A DNA stretch of 22,061 nucleotides from an uncultured Limosilactobacillus sp. GTDB lineage: Bacteria; Bacillota; Bacilli; Lactobacillales; Lactobacillaceae. Below the pieces are notes generated by a model. That model had not been told where the DNA came from, did not search any database, and was given only the letters and a program-made list of their open reading frames with translations. Made by a program: the position numbers and the translations under genes. Shown here one piece after another: positions 6,719 to 14,637 of the stretch. Within the stretch, counting starts at the first letter, position 1. Each line of letters starts with the position of its first letter. The stretch covers positions 1-22,061 of the forward strand of contig CALVFC010000009.1 of assembly GCA_944326735.1 (NCBI GenBank), read 5' to 3'.

Positions 6719-7138
6719 TTAATGTTTAAAAATCTGTTTAATGTTCCGCCAGAATGAACCACGTTCTTGGTGACCGCTGACATCTTGAGTCACTTCAACA
6801 CAGCCAATATATTTGCCATCGTCATTATGCAGGGCATAGAAAGCAATATTAACAGGTCGATTATGGTAATGAATCATAATACTAATCTGACCACGTTTGC
6901 CGTCATGCATTTCTTTCAGCACTTGCTTGACCCGTCCTTGACTATGACCAGGGTGAACTTCCAAGACATGTTTTCCTAAATCATCGTCAGTCCGGGCAAA
7001 CAGCCGGTGGCGATTAGCAGATGACCACCGGACAATATCATTTTCATCAATGAGGTCAAACTCCTCGGGAATTGTTTTGAAAATGGCATTTAACTGTTCT
7101 AACGTTAGGCTTCCACCTTGCAAATTAACTTTATCCAT
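6719..7138 (-). CDS. Stand-alone PAS-domain protein (PAS_10 / DUF438-type)
   Basis: A 139-aa protein made almost wholly of one PAS fold (about residues 12-118). It has an N-terminal helix LEQLNAIFKTIPEEFDLID, the strand DIVRWSSANRHRLF, the loop GKHVLEVHPGHSQGRVKQVL and the end strands NIAFYALHNDDGKYIGCVE and then VTQDVS. The G–H–V–x–E/C–x–HP pattern is that of the PAS domain attached to DUF438 proteins. Here no DUF438 or kinase part is present, so it is a free sensor or ligand-binding unit. Its ligand is unknown; the conserved His residues make haem conceivable, but nothing shows it. It starts 17 bases behind the exonuclease stop with a strong TAAGGAGGATAA site, so it is the second gene of that operon. 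Confidence 0.8.
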   Translation of the reverse strand: MDKVNLQGGSLTLEQLNAIFKTIPEEFDLIDENDIVRWSSANRHRLFARTDDDLGKHVLEVHPGHSQGRVKQVLKEMHDGKRGQISIMIHYHNRPVNIAFYALHNDDGKYIGCVEVTQDVSGHQERGSFWRNIKQIFKH

Positions 7139-7155
7139 TCTTATCCTCCTTATAA

Positions 7156-7692
7156 CTAACCGAACATTTTGATGAAGGGCTTGATTTGCTGACTACCAAA
7201 CTGGGCGTCTTGGTAGAGCAGAATATTAGCGCACGCTTGAGCATCATCGAGGGCGTTGTGGTGATGGTGCAGGTCGATCTGTAAGGCATCACAAATCGTA
7301 TTGAGCTTGTAATTACTCAGTCCCGGAATAAGCTTGCGTGAAGTTTTCACCGTATCTAATGTTTGGTAAACTGGTGGTTCAATTTCATAGTGTTCAAGAG
7401 TGCGTTTCAGCACACTATTGTCAAAGCTGTTGTTATGAGCAATTACCAACTGGTCCGGGGTGTAGAACGATTTTATGTGTTGCCAAATCTTTGGGAAGGT
7501 TGGTGCATCTGCGACGTCCTCTTCGTGAATTCCATGGATTTGAATATTACGCCAATTGAAATCCGTCTGGGGATTGATTAGAGAATAAAATTCGTCGACA
7601 ATCTGACTGTTTCGGACAATCGTTAAGGCTAGTGAACAAGCACTAAAGCGTTTCCCGTTAGCGGTTTCGAAATCCATTGCAATAAAATTCAC
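7156..7692 (-). CDS. DEDDh 3'-5' exonuclease (DnaQ/epsilon-like)
   Basis: A 178-aa DnaQ-fold exonuclease. Exo I is MDFET (Asp7, Glu9), Exo II is AHNNSFDNSVL (Asp91) and Exo III is HHHHNALDDAQACANILL (His145, Asp150), so all metal-binding and catalytic residues of the DEDDh type are present. It is a single-domain enzyme, neither the PolC exonuclease domain nor a DinG fusion. It is probably a repair or RNA/DNA end-trimming nuclease. The start is GTG at 7692, with GGGAGG (7702-7707) 9 bases upstream; an internal ATG at residue 6 would cut into Exo I. It is first in the operon with the PAS gene and is transcribed divergently from murB. Confidence 0.9.
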   Translation of the reverse strand: MNFIAMDFETANGKRFSACSLALTIVRNSQIVDEFYSLINPQTDFNWRNIQIHGIHEEDVADAPTFPKIWQHIKSFYTPDQLVIAHNNSFDNSVLKRTLEHYEIEPPVYQTLDTVKTSRKLIPGLSNYKLNTICDALQIDLHHHHNALDDAQACANILLYQDAQFGSQQIKPFIKMFG

Positions 7693-7728
7693 TGCGGTCA
7701 GCCTCCCATAAATAAATTTAACCTCTTC

Positions 7729-7757
7729 ATTCTACCGAGAAAGAAGCATTAGTGCAA
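7729..7757 (-). promoter_or_regulatory. SigA-type promoter of the exonuclease–PAS operon
   Basis: On the minus strand TTGCAC (7757-7752), a 17-base spacer and TAGAAT (7734-7729). Transcription would start near 7722, about 15 bases before the ribosome site. Confidence 0.65.
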
Positions 7758-7797
7758 TTTTCCCGATTGCGTGAATTAAGCTAAGAACTTGCAAAAA

Positions 7798-7806
7798 TGA
7801 TACAAT
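7798..7806 (+). promoter_or_regulatory. Extended -10 promoter of murB
   Basis: TGATACAAT is an extended -10 without a good -35 at 17 bases. It lies about 33 bases before the murB ATG and back to back with the minus-strand promoter at 7729-7757. Confidence 0.55.
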
Positions 7807-7838
7807 ACTAACAGCTTAAATAAAAAGGACGACGAGCA

Positions 7839-8732
7839 ATGATTAATTTAACTAAGGAATTTCCAGATATTAAAATATTACACAATGAACCACTGTCAAA
7901 GTATACCTTTACTCATACGGGTGGAAACGCTGACTGGCTGGCTTTTCCAACAGAAGTCGACCAGGTCCAGCAATTGGTAGAATTTGCTAAAAAGAACTCA
8001 TTAGCGGTAACCGTGTTAGGGAACGCTAGTAATCTAATTGTCAAGGATGGTGGGATTGCTGACCTGACCATCATTTTGACGGGAATGAACAAAATTACCG
8101 TTAATGGTAATGACGTGACAGCACAAGCTGGTGCAGCGTACATTGAGACGACGAAGGTTGCCCGTGATCATAGCCTGACGGGAATTGAATTTGCAGCCGG
8201 TATTCCAGGGAGCATCGGTGGGGCAATCTTTATGAACGCCGGTGCCTATGGTGGTGAAACAGAGGATGTGGTATCTAAGGCGACGATCATGTTGCCTGAT
8301 GGCACGATTGAAAGTTTAAATCATGATCAGCTCGACTTTGGTTACCGTCATTGCAGTGTACAGGATAACCACGGCATCGTGTTGGATGCTACTTTTGCCC
8401 TTAAGCCGGGTGATAAAGCGGCCATTACCGCCCAAATGGATGACCTCAATGCACGCCGGGCGGCTAAGCAACCACTGGACTTACCATCATGCGGTAGTGT
8501 TTTCAAGCGGCCAAAGGGGTACTTTGCTGGTAAGCTAATTCATGATGCTGGCCTTCAGGGCTACACTTCAGGTGGTGCCCAGGTTTCTACAAAGCATGCG
8601 GGATTCATTGTTAATATTAATAATGGGACTGCAACTGACTACCTGAATGTTATCCATCACGTGCAAAAGACCGTCAAAGACAAGTTTGGCGTTAGTCTGG
8701 AAACGGAAGTCCGTATTATTGGCCGTGACTAA
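7839..8732 (+). CDS. murB: UDP-N-acetylenolpyruvoylglucosamine reductase MurB (short type)
   Basis: MurB is the cytoplasmic FAD enzyme that reduces enolpyruvyl-UDP-GlcNAc to UDP-MurNAc with NADPH. The 297 aa fit the short form of Gram-positives. FAD-binding segments are visible as [15 protein letters not shown] and [20 protein letters not shown], then FGYRHCSV. The catalytic Ser lies in [10 protein letters not shown] (Ser220) and the catalytic Glu in ETEVRIIG (Glu290). The ATG follows AAAGGA (7824-7829). It stands alone between its own promoter and a strong terminator, but it lies directly before the cdaA–glmM–glmS block, which feeds the same pathway. Confidence 0.96.
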   Translation: MINLTKEFPDIKILHNEPLSKYTFTHTGGNADWLAFPTEVDQVQQLVEFAKKNSLAVTVLGNASNLIVKDGGIADLTIILTGMNKITVNGNDVTAQAGAAYIETTKVARDHSLTGIEFAAGIPGSIGGAIFMNAGAYGGETEDVVSKATIMLPDGTIESLNHDQLDFGYRHCSVQDNHGIVLDATFALKPGDKAAITAQMDDLNARRAAKQPLDLPSCGSVFKRPKGYFAGKLIHDAGLQGYTSGGAQVSTKHAGFIVNINNGTATDYLNVIHHVQKTVKDKFGVSLETEVRIIGRD

Positions 8733-8740
8733 TTGATATT

Positions 8741-8780
8741 GGTCCTACTATTGTGGCGATAGTAGGACCCTTTCGTTTTT
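8741..8780 (+). terminator. Rho-independent terminator after murB
   Basis: A perfect 11-bp stem, GGTCCTACTAT (8741-8751) with ATAGTAGGACC (8759-8769), a 7-base loop and then CTTTCGTTTTT. Confidence 0.9.
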
Positions 8781-8817
8781 AAAACATCATGGTTGGGATG
8801 GTTGTTCTGGTGTAAAA

Positions 8818-8826
8818 TGATATAAT
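8818..8826 (+). promoter_or_regulatory. Extended -10 promoter of the cdaA operon
   Basis: TGATATAAT: a perfect TATAAT with the TGn extension. No clear -35 is seen at 17 bases. Transcription would start near 8833, about 24 bases before the cdaA ATG. Confidence 0.6.
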
Positions 8827-8856
8827 GTTATCGTGATTTAGAGGATGGTGAAAAAT

Positions 8857-9708
8857 ATGTCAGCTATTGCGGCGCTGTTTACGTGGCAAAATTTCATCCA
8901 CTTAGTTGATATCCTCGTAATCTGGTTTTTAATTTACGAATTACTATTGCTAATTCGCGGGACACGAGCCGTTCAGTTGTTCCGGGGAATTATTATCATT
9001 ATTTTGGTAAAGGTGGTTTCCTGGTACATTGGACTGAGTACTGTTTCCTGGGTAATGGACCAGATTATTAACTGGGGTGTCATTGCCATCGTGGTGATTT
9101 TTCAGCCAGAAATCCGGCGGGGCCTTGAGCACTTGGGCCGGGGCTCACTCTTTGCCCGTAACCAAACTGCCAATGAGACTGAAGAAGAAACGATTAAACA
9201 ACTCGACCAAGCCATTCAATATATGTCGAAGCGCCGGATTGGTGCCCTGATTAGTATTGAAATGAAGACCGGATTGGAAGAGTACATTGAAACCGGGATT
9301 CCGTTAGATGCGGATATTTCGGGGGCACTGCTGATCAATACCTTCATTCCAAATACCCCATTGCATGATGGGGCGGTGATCATCAAAAACAATCGGATTG
9401 CTGTTGCTGCCGCTTATCTGCCATTGTCTGATAGCAAGCTGATCCCTAAGGAACTCGGCACTAGACACCGTGCGGCAGTGGGAATTAGTGAAGTCACCGA
9501 TGCATTGACCATTGTCATTTCAGAAGAAACCGGGGAAGTTTCTATTACTAAAGACAATGAATTAATCCGCAACATGTCGCAAAATGATTATCTGAAGTTC
9601 TTACGTGCACAATTGTATAACCACGATACCAGCAGTAATAACAGTATCTTGGCGCACATCGTATCATTCTTCAGTCGTGGAGGAGGTGGCCGTCATGGGC
9701 AAAAATAA
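8857..9708 (+). CDS. cdaA: Diadenylate cyclase CdaA (membrane-bound)
   Basis: CdaA makes c-di-AMP, the messenger that controls potassium and osmolyte balance and wall stress in Firmicutes. It has three N-terminal membrane helices (about residues 15-33, 40-60 and 68-84), then the DAC domain (about 110-240) with both signature motifs, DGA (171-173, in TPLHDGAVII) and RHR (203-205, in GTRHRAAVG). I choose the ATG at 8857 (283 aa). The ATG at 8845 touches the GAGG ribosome site (8841-8844), so that site cannot serve it. The 3' end overlaps cdaR by 14 bases, which suggests coupled translation. The order cdaA–cdaR–glmM is conserved across Firmicutes. The C-terminus has a short Gly-rich end. Confidence 0.95.
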   Translation: MSAIAALFTWQNFIHLVDILVIWFLIYELLLLIRGTRAVQLFRGIIIIILVKVVSWYIGLSTVSWVMDQIINWGVIAIVVIFQPEIRRGLEHLGRGSLFARNQTANETEEETIKQLDQAIQYMSKRRIGALISIEMKTGLEEYIETGIPLDADISGALLINTFIPNTPLHDGAVIIKNNRIAVAAAYLPLSDSKLIPKELGTRHRAAVGISEVTDALTIVISEETGEVSITKDNELIRNMSQNDYLKFLRAQLYNHDTSSNNSILAHIVSFFSRGGGGRHGQK

Positions 9709-10525
9709 TGGTGGCTTCTTCAACAACAAGTGGGTCTTGCGTCTCACCTCGTTAGCACTCGCCTTGTTCTTATTTTTCTACGTTAATAATAGCGGCAATG
9801 GATTCCTGCGTCAGAACACCCGTAACCATAATCAGAGTAGTGCCCTGATGTCTGATAAGACCGCCACAATCAAAATGCCATTGGACATCACTAGTAATGA
9901 TAATTACGTAGTGACTGGTTACCCGAAGACCGTTAAGGTTAAAGTCACTGGACCCTCGGCGCTGGTAACGACAACTGTTAACACCCAGAATTTCAAGGCT
10001 TACATTGATTTGAGTAAAGTTAGTGTGGGTCAGCACCGGGTCCCTGTAAAGACAGCGGGACTTAATTCAGAACTAAATGCGGAAGTGAGTCCCAAATACG
10101 TGAACGTAAATGTTCAGCCACGAAGGACAATTACGATGAAAGTCAGCGTCCGACTGAGTACGCATGACCTGAAAAACGGGTACACAGTTGGCGATCCACG
10201 AACAGATATTGGCACCGTTCAGATCACCGGATCCCGTAGTCAAGTTAACCGAGTTGCCCGGGTGGTTGCCTTTGTCGCAATGCCTGATAAGGCAACGAGT
10301 GACATTCATCGTCAAGTCACCCTCCAAGCACTGGATAAAAATGGGCAAACCTTAAATGTGGTTATTGAACCGGCAACTACCAATGTCACGATTCCAATCG
10401 ATGGTAGTGATGACAATAGTGGTTCTGCTTCATCATCATCGACGTCCAGTCGGCGAGCAAGTAGTGATGAATCCGTGACGACTACGAGTTCAAGTAGCGC
10501 AAGTTCAAGTGCTAATAATGAATAA
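9695..10525 (+). CDS. cdaR: CdaA regulatory protein CdaR (YbbR-domain protein)
   Basis: CdaR is the membrane-anchored extracytoplasmic partner of CdaA. The 276-aa protein has one N-terminal membrane anchor (about residues 11-29, RLTSLALALFLFFYV), followed by YbbR-type beta modules with the recurrent pattern VTGYPKTVKVKVTGPSALV and VQITGSRSQVNRV. The last ~38 residues are a Ser/Thr-rich, probably disordered tail. The start is fixed by GGAGGAGGT (9679-9687), 7 bases before the ATG, within the end of cdaA. An upstream in-frame start at 9605 would lie deep in cdaA and is rejected. The repeat number is lower than in B. subtilis CdaR, which is larger. Confidence 0.92.
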   Translation: MGKNNGGFFNNKWVLRLTSLALALFLFFYVNNSGNGFLRQNTRNHNQSSALMSDKTATIKMPLDITSNDNYVVTGYPKTVKVKVTGPSALVTTTVNTQNFKAYIDLSKVSVGQHRVPVKTAGLNSELNAEVSPKYVNVNVQPRRTITMKVSVRLSTHDLKNGYTVGDPRTDIGTVQITGSRSQVNRVARVVAFVAMPDKATSDIHRQVTLQALDKNGQTLNVVIEPATTNVTIPIDGSDDNSGSASSSSTSSRRASSDESVTTTSSSSASSSANNE

Positions 10526-10553
10526 TGAAACGTTTAAAGGAGTTTGAAAGAAT

Positions 10554-11909
10554 ATGAAGTTAAAATATTTTGGTACTGATGGAGTACGGGGAGTTGCAAA
10601 TGAAGACCTTAGTCCGGAACTGGCCTTTCGGGTTGGTCGCGCCGGAGGATATGTCTTAACACGGCACTCAGACCGGAAACAACCACAAGTTTTAGTATCT
10701 CGTGATACACGAATTTCTGGTCAAATGTTGGAAAATGCGTTGGTCGCAGGATTACTTTCAGTGGGGATTGAAGTGTTACGTTTAGGTGTCGTTACAACTC
10801 CTGGTGTCGCATACTTAGTACGGGCACAAGAAGCAGATGCTGGTGTTATGATTACGGCCTCCCACAATCCAATTAAGTACAATGGAATCAAATACTTTGG
10901 TGGCGATGGCTTCAAACTGTCCGATGATCTGGAATACGAAATTGAACAGTTGTTGGACGCTGACGAGGATAAGTTACCACGGCCTTCAGATGAGGGTCTG
11001 GGTACGGTTGCGGACTACCACGAAGGGGCACTGAAGTATACTTCATTCCTTGAACAAACGGTGGCTAGTGACTTGTCAGGTTTGAAAGTGGTTGTTGACG
11101 CTGCCAATGGGGCAACCAGTGGCTTCGTTTCTAACTTGTTTGCGGACATGAATGTTGACTTCGTACCAATTCACGCCCAGCCAAATGGTCTGAATACCAA
11201 CCTGAATTGTGGATCGACACATCCAGAAAGCCTCCAGAAGGCCGTTGTTGATAATCAAGCAGATCTGGGATTAGCCTTTGACGGTGATGGTGACCGGTGC
11301 ATTGCGGTGGATAATGAAGGTCACCTGGTTGATGGTGATAAGATTATGTACATCTGCGGACACCATATGGATGAACAGGGATTGCTGAAGAAAGATACAG
11401 TCGTAACAACGGTGATGAGTAACTTGGGAATGTACAAGGCCTTAGAAGCTCACGGTATGAAGAGTGTTAAGACCAAAGTCGGCGATCGTTATGTCGTTGA
11501 AGAAATGCTTAAGAATGGTTATAACCTTGGCGGTGAACAGTCAGGCCACATTATTTTCCTTGACTACAACACGACTGGTGACGGAATGTTGACCGCTTTG
11601 CAATTACTATCAGTGATCAAGGAAACTGGTAAGTCGTTGAAAGAATTAGCTGCTGACGTAACTACTTATCCTCAAGAACTTGTTAACATTAAGGTTGCCG
11701 ATAAGGAGGCTGCGATGGCTAATGAGGACCTGCAACAAGTAATCAAGCAGGTTGAAGGTAAGATGAATGGCGATGGTCGTGTCTTGGTTCGGCCAAGTGG
11801 AACGGAGCCATTATTGCGGATTATGGCTGAAGCGGCTACCCCAGAATTAGTACATCAGTATGTTGAAGAGATTGCTGATGTGGCGCGTCGCGAACTTGAA
11901 GTACAATAA
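10554..11909 (+). CDS. glmM: Phosphoglucosamine mutase
   Basis: GlmM converts glucosamine-6-phosphate to glucosamine-1-phosphate for UDP-GlcNAc synthesis. The 451-aa length is standard. The phosphoserine loop is ITASHNP (Ser103), the Mg site is FDGDGDR (Asp243/245/247), the sugar loop is GGEQSGH and the phosphate loop is [10 protein letters not shown]. The ATG follows AAAGGAG (10536-10542). The gene is third in the cdaA–cdaR–glmM operon. GlmM is known in several Firmicutes to bind and inhibit CdaA, so this clustering puts wall precursor flow and c-di-AMP production together. Confidence 0.97.
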   Translation: MKLKYFGTDGVRGVANEDLSPELAFRVGRAGGYVLTRHSDRKQPQVLVSRDTRISGQMLENALVAGLLSVGIEVLRLGVVTTPGVAYLVRAQEADAGVMITASHNPIKYNGIKYFGGDGFKLSDDLEYEIEQLLDADEDKLPRPSDEGLGTVADYHEGALKYTSFLEQTVASDLSGLKVVVDAANGATSGFVSNLFADMNVDFVPIHAQPNGLNTNLNCGSTHPESLQKAVVDNQADLGLAFDGDGDRCIAVDNEGHLVDGDKIMYICGHHMDEQGLLKKDTVVTTVMSNLGMYKALEAHGMKSVKTKVGDRYVVEEMLKNGYNLGGEQSGHIIFLDYNTTGDGMLTALQLLSVIKETGKSLKELAADVTTYPQELVNIKVADKEAAMANEDLQQVIKQVEGKMNGDGRVLVRPSGTEPLLRIMAEAATPELVHQYVEEIADVARRELEVQ

Positions 11910-11918
11910 ATAATACCA

Positions 11919-11948
11919 AGAACTCACTGGTCAGTGGGTTCTTTTTTA
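11919..11948 (+). terminator. Rho-independent terminator after glmM
   Basis: AAGAACTCACT (11919-11929) pairs with AGTGGGTTCTT with one T-G pair and a 4-base loop, followed by TTTTTT. It separates the cdaA operon from glmS. Confidence 0.88.
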
Positions 11949-11996
11949 TTGCTAAATCAGTACCTGTTAATAACTAGACCAATTGAGTGAAGATCA

Positions 11997-12025
11997 TTGA
12001 CATCCATTTCAAAGAACGGTACTAT
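11997..12025 (+). promoter_or_regulatory. Strong SigA promoter of glmS
   Basis: A perfect TTGACA (11997-12002), a 17-base spacer and TACTAT (12020-12025). Transcription would start near 12032. The leader of about 74 bases has only a weak AATTGG/CCAATT pairing (12043-12048 with 12070-12075). It shows none of the conserved core of the glmS ribozyme. Confidence 0.75.
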
Positions 12026-12105
12026 ACTTTATAGTCATCATGAATTGGAATGAAGACAAGCTATCTATACCAATTTATAAAAATAACTATAAGGGATGAA
12101 ATAAT

Positions 12106-13926
12106 ATGTGTGGAATTGTTGGTGTGACTGGAAACAAAGACAGTCTGTCAATTTTAATTAATGGGTTAAAGCGATTGGAATATCGTGGCTACGATTCAGC
12201 CGGTGTTTACGTAAATGATAACAATGGGCATGATTACCTGGTTAAACGTCCTGGCCGGATTAGTAACCTTGAAGCAGCCCTGACCGATGATGTTCACGGT
12301 ATGTCTGGAATTGGCCATACTCGTTGGGCAACTCACGGTGAACCAAGTGAAGCTAATGCCCACCCTCAATATTCATCAGATGAACGTTTTTACCTTGTTC
12401 ATAATGGTGTGATTGAAAACTATGCCCAACTGAAGACTAACTACCTCTCAGATGTTCACTTTGCTAGTCAAACTGATACGGAAGTAATTGTCCAATTAGT
12501 TGATAAGTTCGTTGTTGATGAACATTTGACCACTAAGGAAGCCTTATTAAAGGTTCTTAAGCTGATTAGTCCTGATTCTTCATATGCCTTTGTTTTGATG
12601 GATAAGGAACAACCAGATACCTTGTTTGTTGCAAAGAACAAGAGTCCACTGCTGGTCGGGGTAGCTGACGGTTACAATATGGTTGGTTCAGATGCCACAT
12701 CCATGCTGAAGCAAACAAACGAATTCTTGGAATTGGATGACCATGAATTAGTTATTGTTAAGCCTGACTCTATTGAAATTGAAGACTTTGATGGGAACGA
12801 AAAGCACCGTGATACCTTCAAAGTAGATATGGATCCTAATGCTGCTGATAAGGGTGCATACCCATACTACATGCTGAAGGAAATTGATGAACAACCAGCT
12901 GTTATGCGGAAGATTGTTCAAAAGTACTTTGATGAAAACGGCCAGCCACAAATTGATGAAGACCTGTTGAAGTCAATGGCTGCTGCTGACCACTTTTACA
13001 TTGTTGGTGCCGGAACCAGTTATCACGCTGGTTTAATTGGTGCACGGATCTTCGAAAAACTGGTCGGTGTTCCAACCTCTGTCCACATTTCATCAGAATT
13101 TGCTTATGAACAACCATTACTATCTAAGAAGCCATTCTTTATCTTCCTTAGTCAGAGTGGTGAAACGGCCGATAGTCGGGAAGTGTTGGTTCACGTAAAT
13201 AAAAACAACTGGCCAAGTTTGACCATCACTAATGTTGACAAGTCAACCCTTTCACGTGAAGCAACGTTCACTGAATTACTTTACGCCGGTCCAGAAATTG
13301 CGGTGGCTTCAACTAAGGCCTACACTGCTCAAATCGCGGTAGAATCTGTTTTAGCTAAGGCCCTTGGTGAATACATGGACAAGCCGGCTGCTCGTGAATT
13401 TGATGTTAAGCACCAATTAGGCTTAGTTGCCAATGGGATGCAGTCATTAACTGACAGTAAGAGCATTATGAAGGACTTGTCTGACAAGTACCTTTCTAAG
13501 CCACGGAATGCCTTCTACATTGGTCGGGGAATTGACTGGTCCGTTTCACTAGAGGCGGCACTGAAGTTGAAGGAAATTTCCTATGTTCAGGCTGAAGGCT
13601 TTGCTTCAGGTGAATTGAAGCACGGAACCATCGCCTTAATTGAAAAGGGTACGCCAGTGATTGGCATTATTACGCAAGACCGGACTGCCGGTCTGACCCG
13701 GAGTAACTTGGAAGAAACTCAAGCCCGTGGTGCTAACACCTTAACGATCGTTTCACGTCACCTGGCTCAAGATGGTGATAACATCCTGTTACCAGATGTC
13801 GATGAATTGCTGACCCCATTACTGAGTGTGGTTCCAGCTCAATTGTTGGCTTACTACACTAGTTTGGGTAAGGGACTTGATGTGGATAAGCCACGGAATT
13901 TGGCTAAGTCCGTTACTGTTCAATAA
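12106..13926 (+). CDS. glmS: Glutamine–fructose-6-phosphate aminotransferase (isomerizing)
   Basis: GlmS makes glucosamine-6-phosphate from fructose-6-phosphate and glutamine, the entry step to amino sugars. The 606-aa protein starts MCGIVG, so Cys2 becomes the N-terminal nucleophile of the glutaminase domain (residues 1 to ~220; GHTRWATHGEPSEANAHP). Two SIS sugar-isomerase domains follow (GAGTSYHAGLIG and SQSGETADSREVL; then GRGIDWSVSLEAALKLKE). The C-terminus ends LAKSVTVQ, close to the canonical LAKSVTVE. AAGGGATG (12091-12098) is the ribosome site. It has its own promoter and terminator and is probably highly expressed. The first substrate of GlmM, encoded just upstream, is its product. 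Confidence 0.97.
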   Translation: MCGIVGVTGNKDSLSILINGLKRLEYRGYDSAGVYVNDNNGHDYLVKRPGRISNLEAALTDDVHGMSGIGHTRWATHGEPSEANAHPQYSSDERFYLVHNGVIENYAQLKTNYLSDVHFASQTDTEVIVQLVDKFVVDEHLTTKEALLKVLKLISPDSSYAFVLMDKEQPDTLFVAKNKSPLLVGVADGYNMVGSDATSMLKQTNEFLELDDHELVIVKPDSIEIEDFDGNEKHRDTFKVDMDPNAADKGAYPYYMLKEIDEQPAVMRKIVQKYFDENGQPQIDEDLLKSMAAADHFYIVGAGTSYHAGLIGARIFEKLVGVPTSVHISSEFAYEQPLLSKKPFFIFLSQSGETADSREVLVHVNKNNWPSLTITNVDKSTLSREATFTELLYAGPEIAVASTKAYTAQIAVESVLAKALGEYMDKPAAREFDVKHQLGLVANGMQSLTDSKSIMKDLSDKYLSKPRNAFYIGRGIDWSVSLEAALKLKEISYVQAEGFASGELKHGTIALIEKGTPVIGIITQDRTAGLTRSNLEETQARGANTLTIVSRHLAQDGDNILLPDVDELLTPLLSVVPAQLLAYYTSLGKGLDVDKPRNLAKSVTVQ

Positions 13927-13932
13927 TCAAAG

Positions 13933-13967
13933 AAGAGAAGTGCTAGTTGACACTTCTCTTTTTTTAG
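13933..13967 (+). terminator. Rho-independent terminator after glmS
   Basis: A perfect 10-bp stem, AAGAGAAGTG (13933-13942) with CACTTCTCTT (13951-13960), followed by TTTTT (a run of seven T counting the end of the stem). Confidence 0.92.
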
Positions 13968-14031
13968 TGGTTTTTGTAATGAAAAACTGGCAAAATTGAT
14001 GAAATTGATTGGTAAATTCTTGTAAAAAGCC

Positions 14032-14060
14032 TTGACACTGACGCATGAAACCGCTATCAT
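14032..14060 (+). promoter_or_regulatory. Strong SigA promoter in the glmS–14182 gap
   Basis: TTGACA (14032-14037), a 17-base spacer and TATCAT (14055-14060). Transcription would start near 14067. An AT-rich tract with a doubled AAATTGAT lies just upstream. Confidence 0.7.
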
Positions 14061-14066
14061 AATGTC

Positions 14067-14148
14067 TGTAAGGTATTTAAGTATTTACCTTCTAATCAAT
14101 TCTCTTTCTCTCTTATGCCAATCATCGCCACCCTGGCGGTGATTTTTT
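14067..14148 (+). ncRNA. Possible ~80-nt small RNA or attenuated leader
   Basis: It lies between the promoter at 14032-14060 and a strong terminator. The transcript would have a 6-bp hairpin (AAGGTA 14070-14075 with TACCTT 14086-14091), a single-stranded CU-rich stretch (14100-14114, TTCTCTTTCTCTCTT) and a terminator hairpin (14120-14144). The CU stretch could pair with purine-rich ribosome sites, including GAAAGGGAG (14165-14173) of the next gene. It could be a free sRNA or a terminated leader of the gene at 14182. No known RNA family is recognised. Confidence 0.4.
14120..14148 (+). terminator. Terminator before the gene at 14182
   Basis: AATCATCGCCA (14120-14130) pairs with TGGCGGTGATT (14134-14144) with one G-U pair and a CCC loop, and a T run extends to 14148. 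It lies 33 bases in front of the start codon of the next gene rather than behind a gene. Confidence 0.85.
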
Positions 14149-14181
14149 GTTAGAATTAGTATCGGAAAGGGAGCGGACAGA

Positions 14182-14493
14182 TTGGAAGAACAACACGAAG
14201 TTTTAACGTTAATTGAAGAAATTACCCGGAACGATGGTAGTACATATTACGAAATTGGTAACATGGTCCAAAATGGGCGGGCAGAATTAGCCGCTGAGCG
14301 GGGTTACATCAAAGAGGTTCGGATCCTCCAACTTAATATTCCGCATTCACGGAACGTCATTAAATATGAGCATTTCATCAATACTCACTACAAGATGCAG
14401 GACGAATCCATGGACCATTGGGAAGAGTGGAAACGGACGCCTGAGGCCGACGCCGTTGTCCAAGAAATTTTACACGAAAACCATATCGGATAA
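14182..14493 (+). CDS. Small conserved-looking protein of unknown function (103 aa)
   Basis: I do not recognise this protein. It is 103 aa, soluble and acidic, with no signal peptide or membrane segment. The first half looks like a beta-rich unit (HEVLTLIEEITRNDGSTYYEIGN, then a strand EVRILQLNIPHS). The second half is helical (HFINTHYKMQDESMDHWEEW, EADAVVQEILHENH) and rich in His, Glu and Trp. The start is TTG at 14182, supported by GAAAGGGAG (14165-14173) at 8 bases. Codon use matches the neighbours. A terminator hairpin separates it from the promoter at 14032, so its expression may need read-through. It is probably a real gene. Confidence 0.65.
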   Translation: MEEQHEVLTLIEEITRNDGSTYYEIGNMVQNGRAELAAERGYIKEVRILQLNIPHSRNVIKYEHFINTHYKMQDESMDHWEEWKRTPEADAVVQEILHENHIG

Positions 14494-14501
14494 TTTACCA
14501 A

Positions 14502-14556
14502 AACAGGAACGAGATAATAGTCGTTGTGACCATTAATCCCATTCCTGTTATTTGTT
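14502..14556 (+). terminator. Weak two-part hairpin after the 14182 gene
   Basis: AACAGGAA (14502-14509) pairs with TTCCTGTT (14542-14549) around an inner AACGA/TCGTT hairpin, followed by ATTTGTTT. This is less compact than the other terminators in the window. Confidence 0.45.
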
Positions 14557-14574
14557 TAAAAAGCAGAATTAAGC

Positions 14575-14603
14575 TAGACACTAAGCACTTAAGTACCTAA
14601 AAT
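14575..14603 (+). promoter_or_regulatory. SigA-type promoter of the oatA–marR–HAD group
   Basis: TAGACA (14575-14580), a 17-base spacer and TAAAAT (14598-14603). Transcription would start near 14610, 15 bases before the GGGGGA ribosome site. Confidence 0.6.
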
Positions 14604-14637
14604 AAGATGAGTAAACTTACTATTGGGGGATTCCGGG

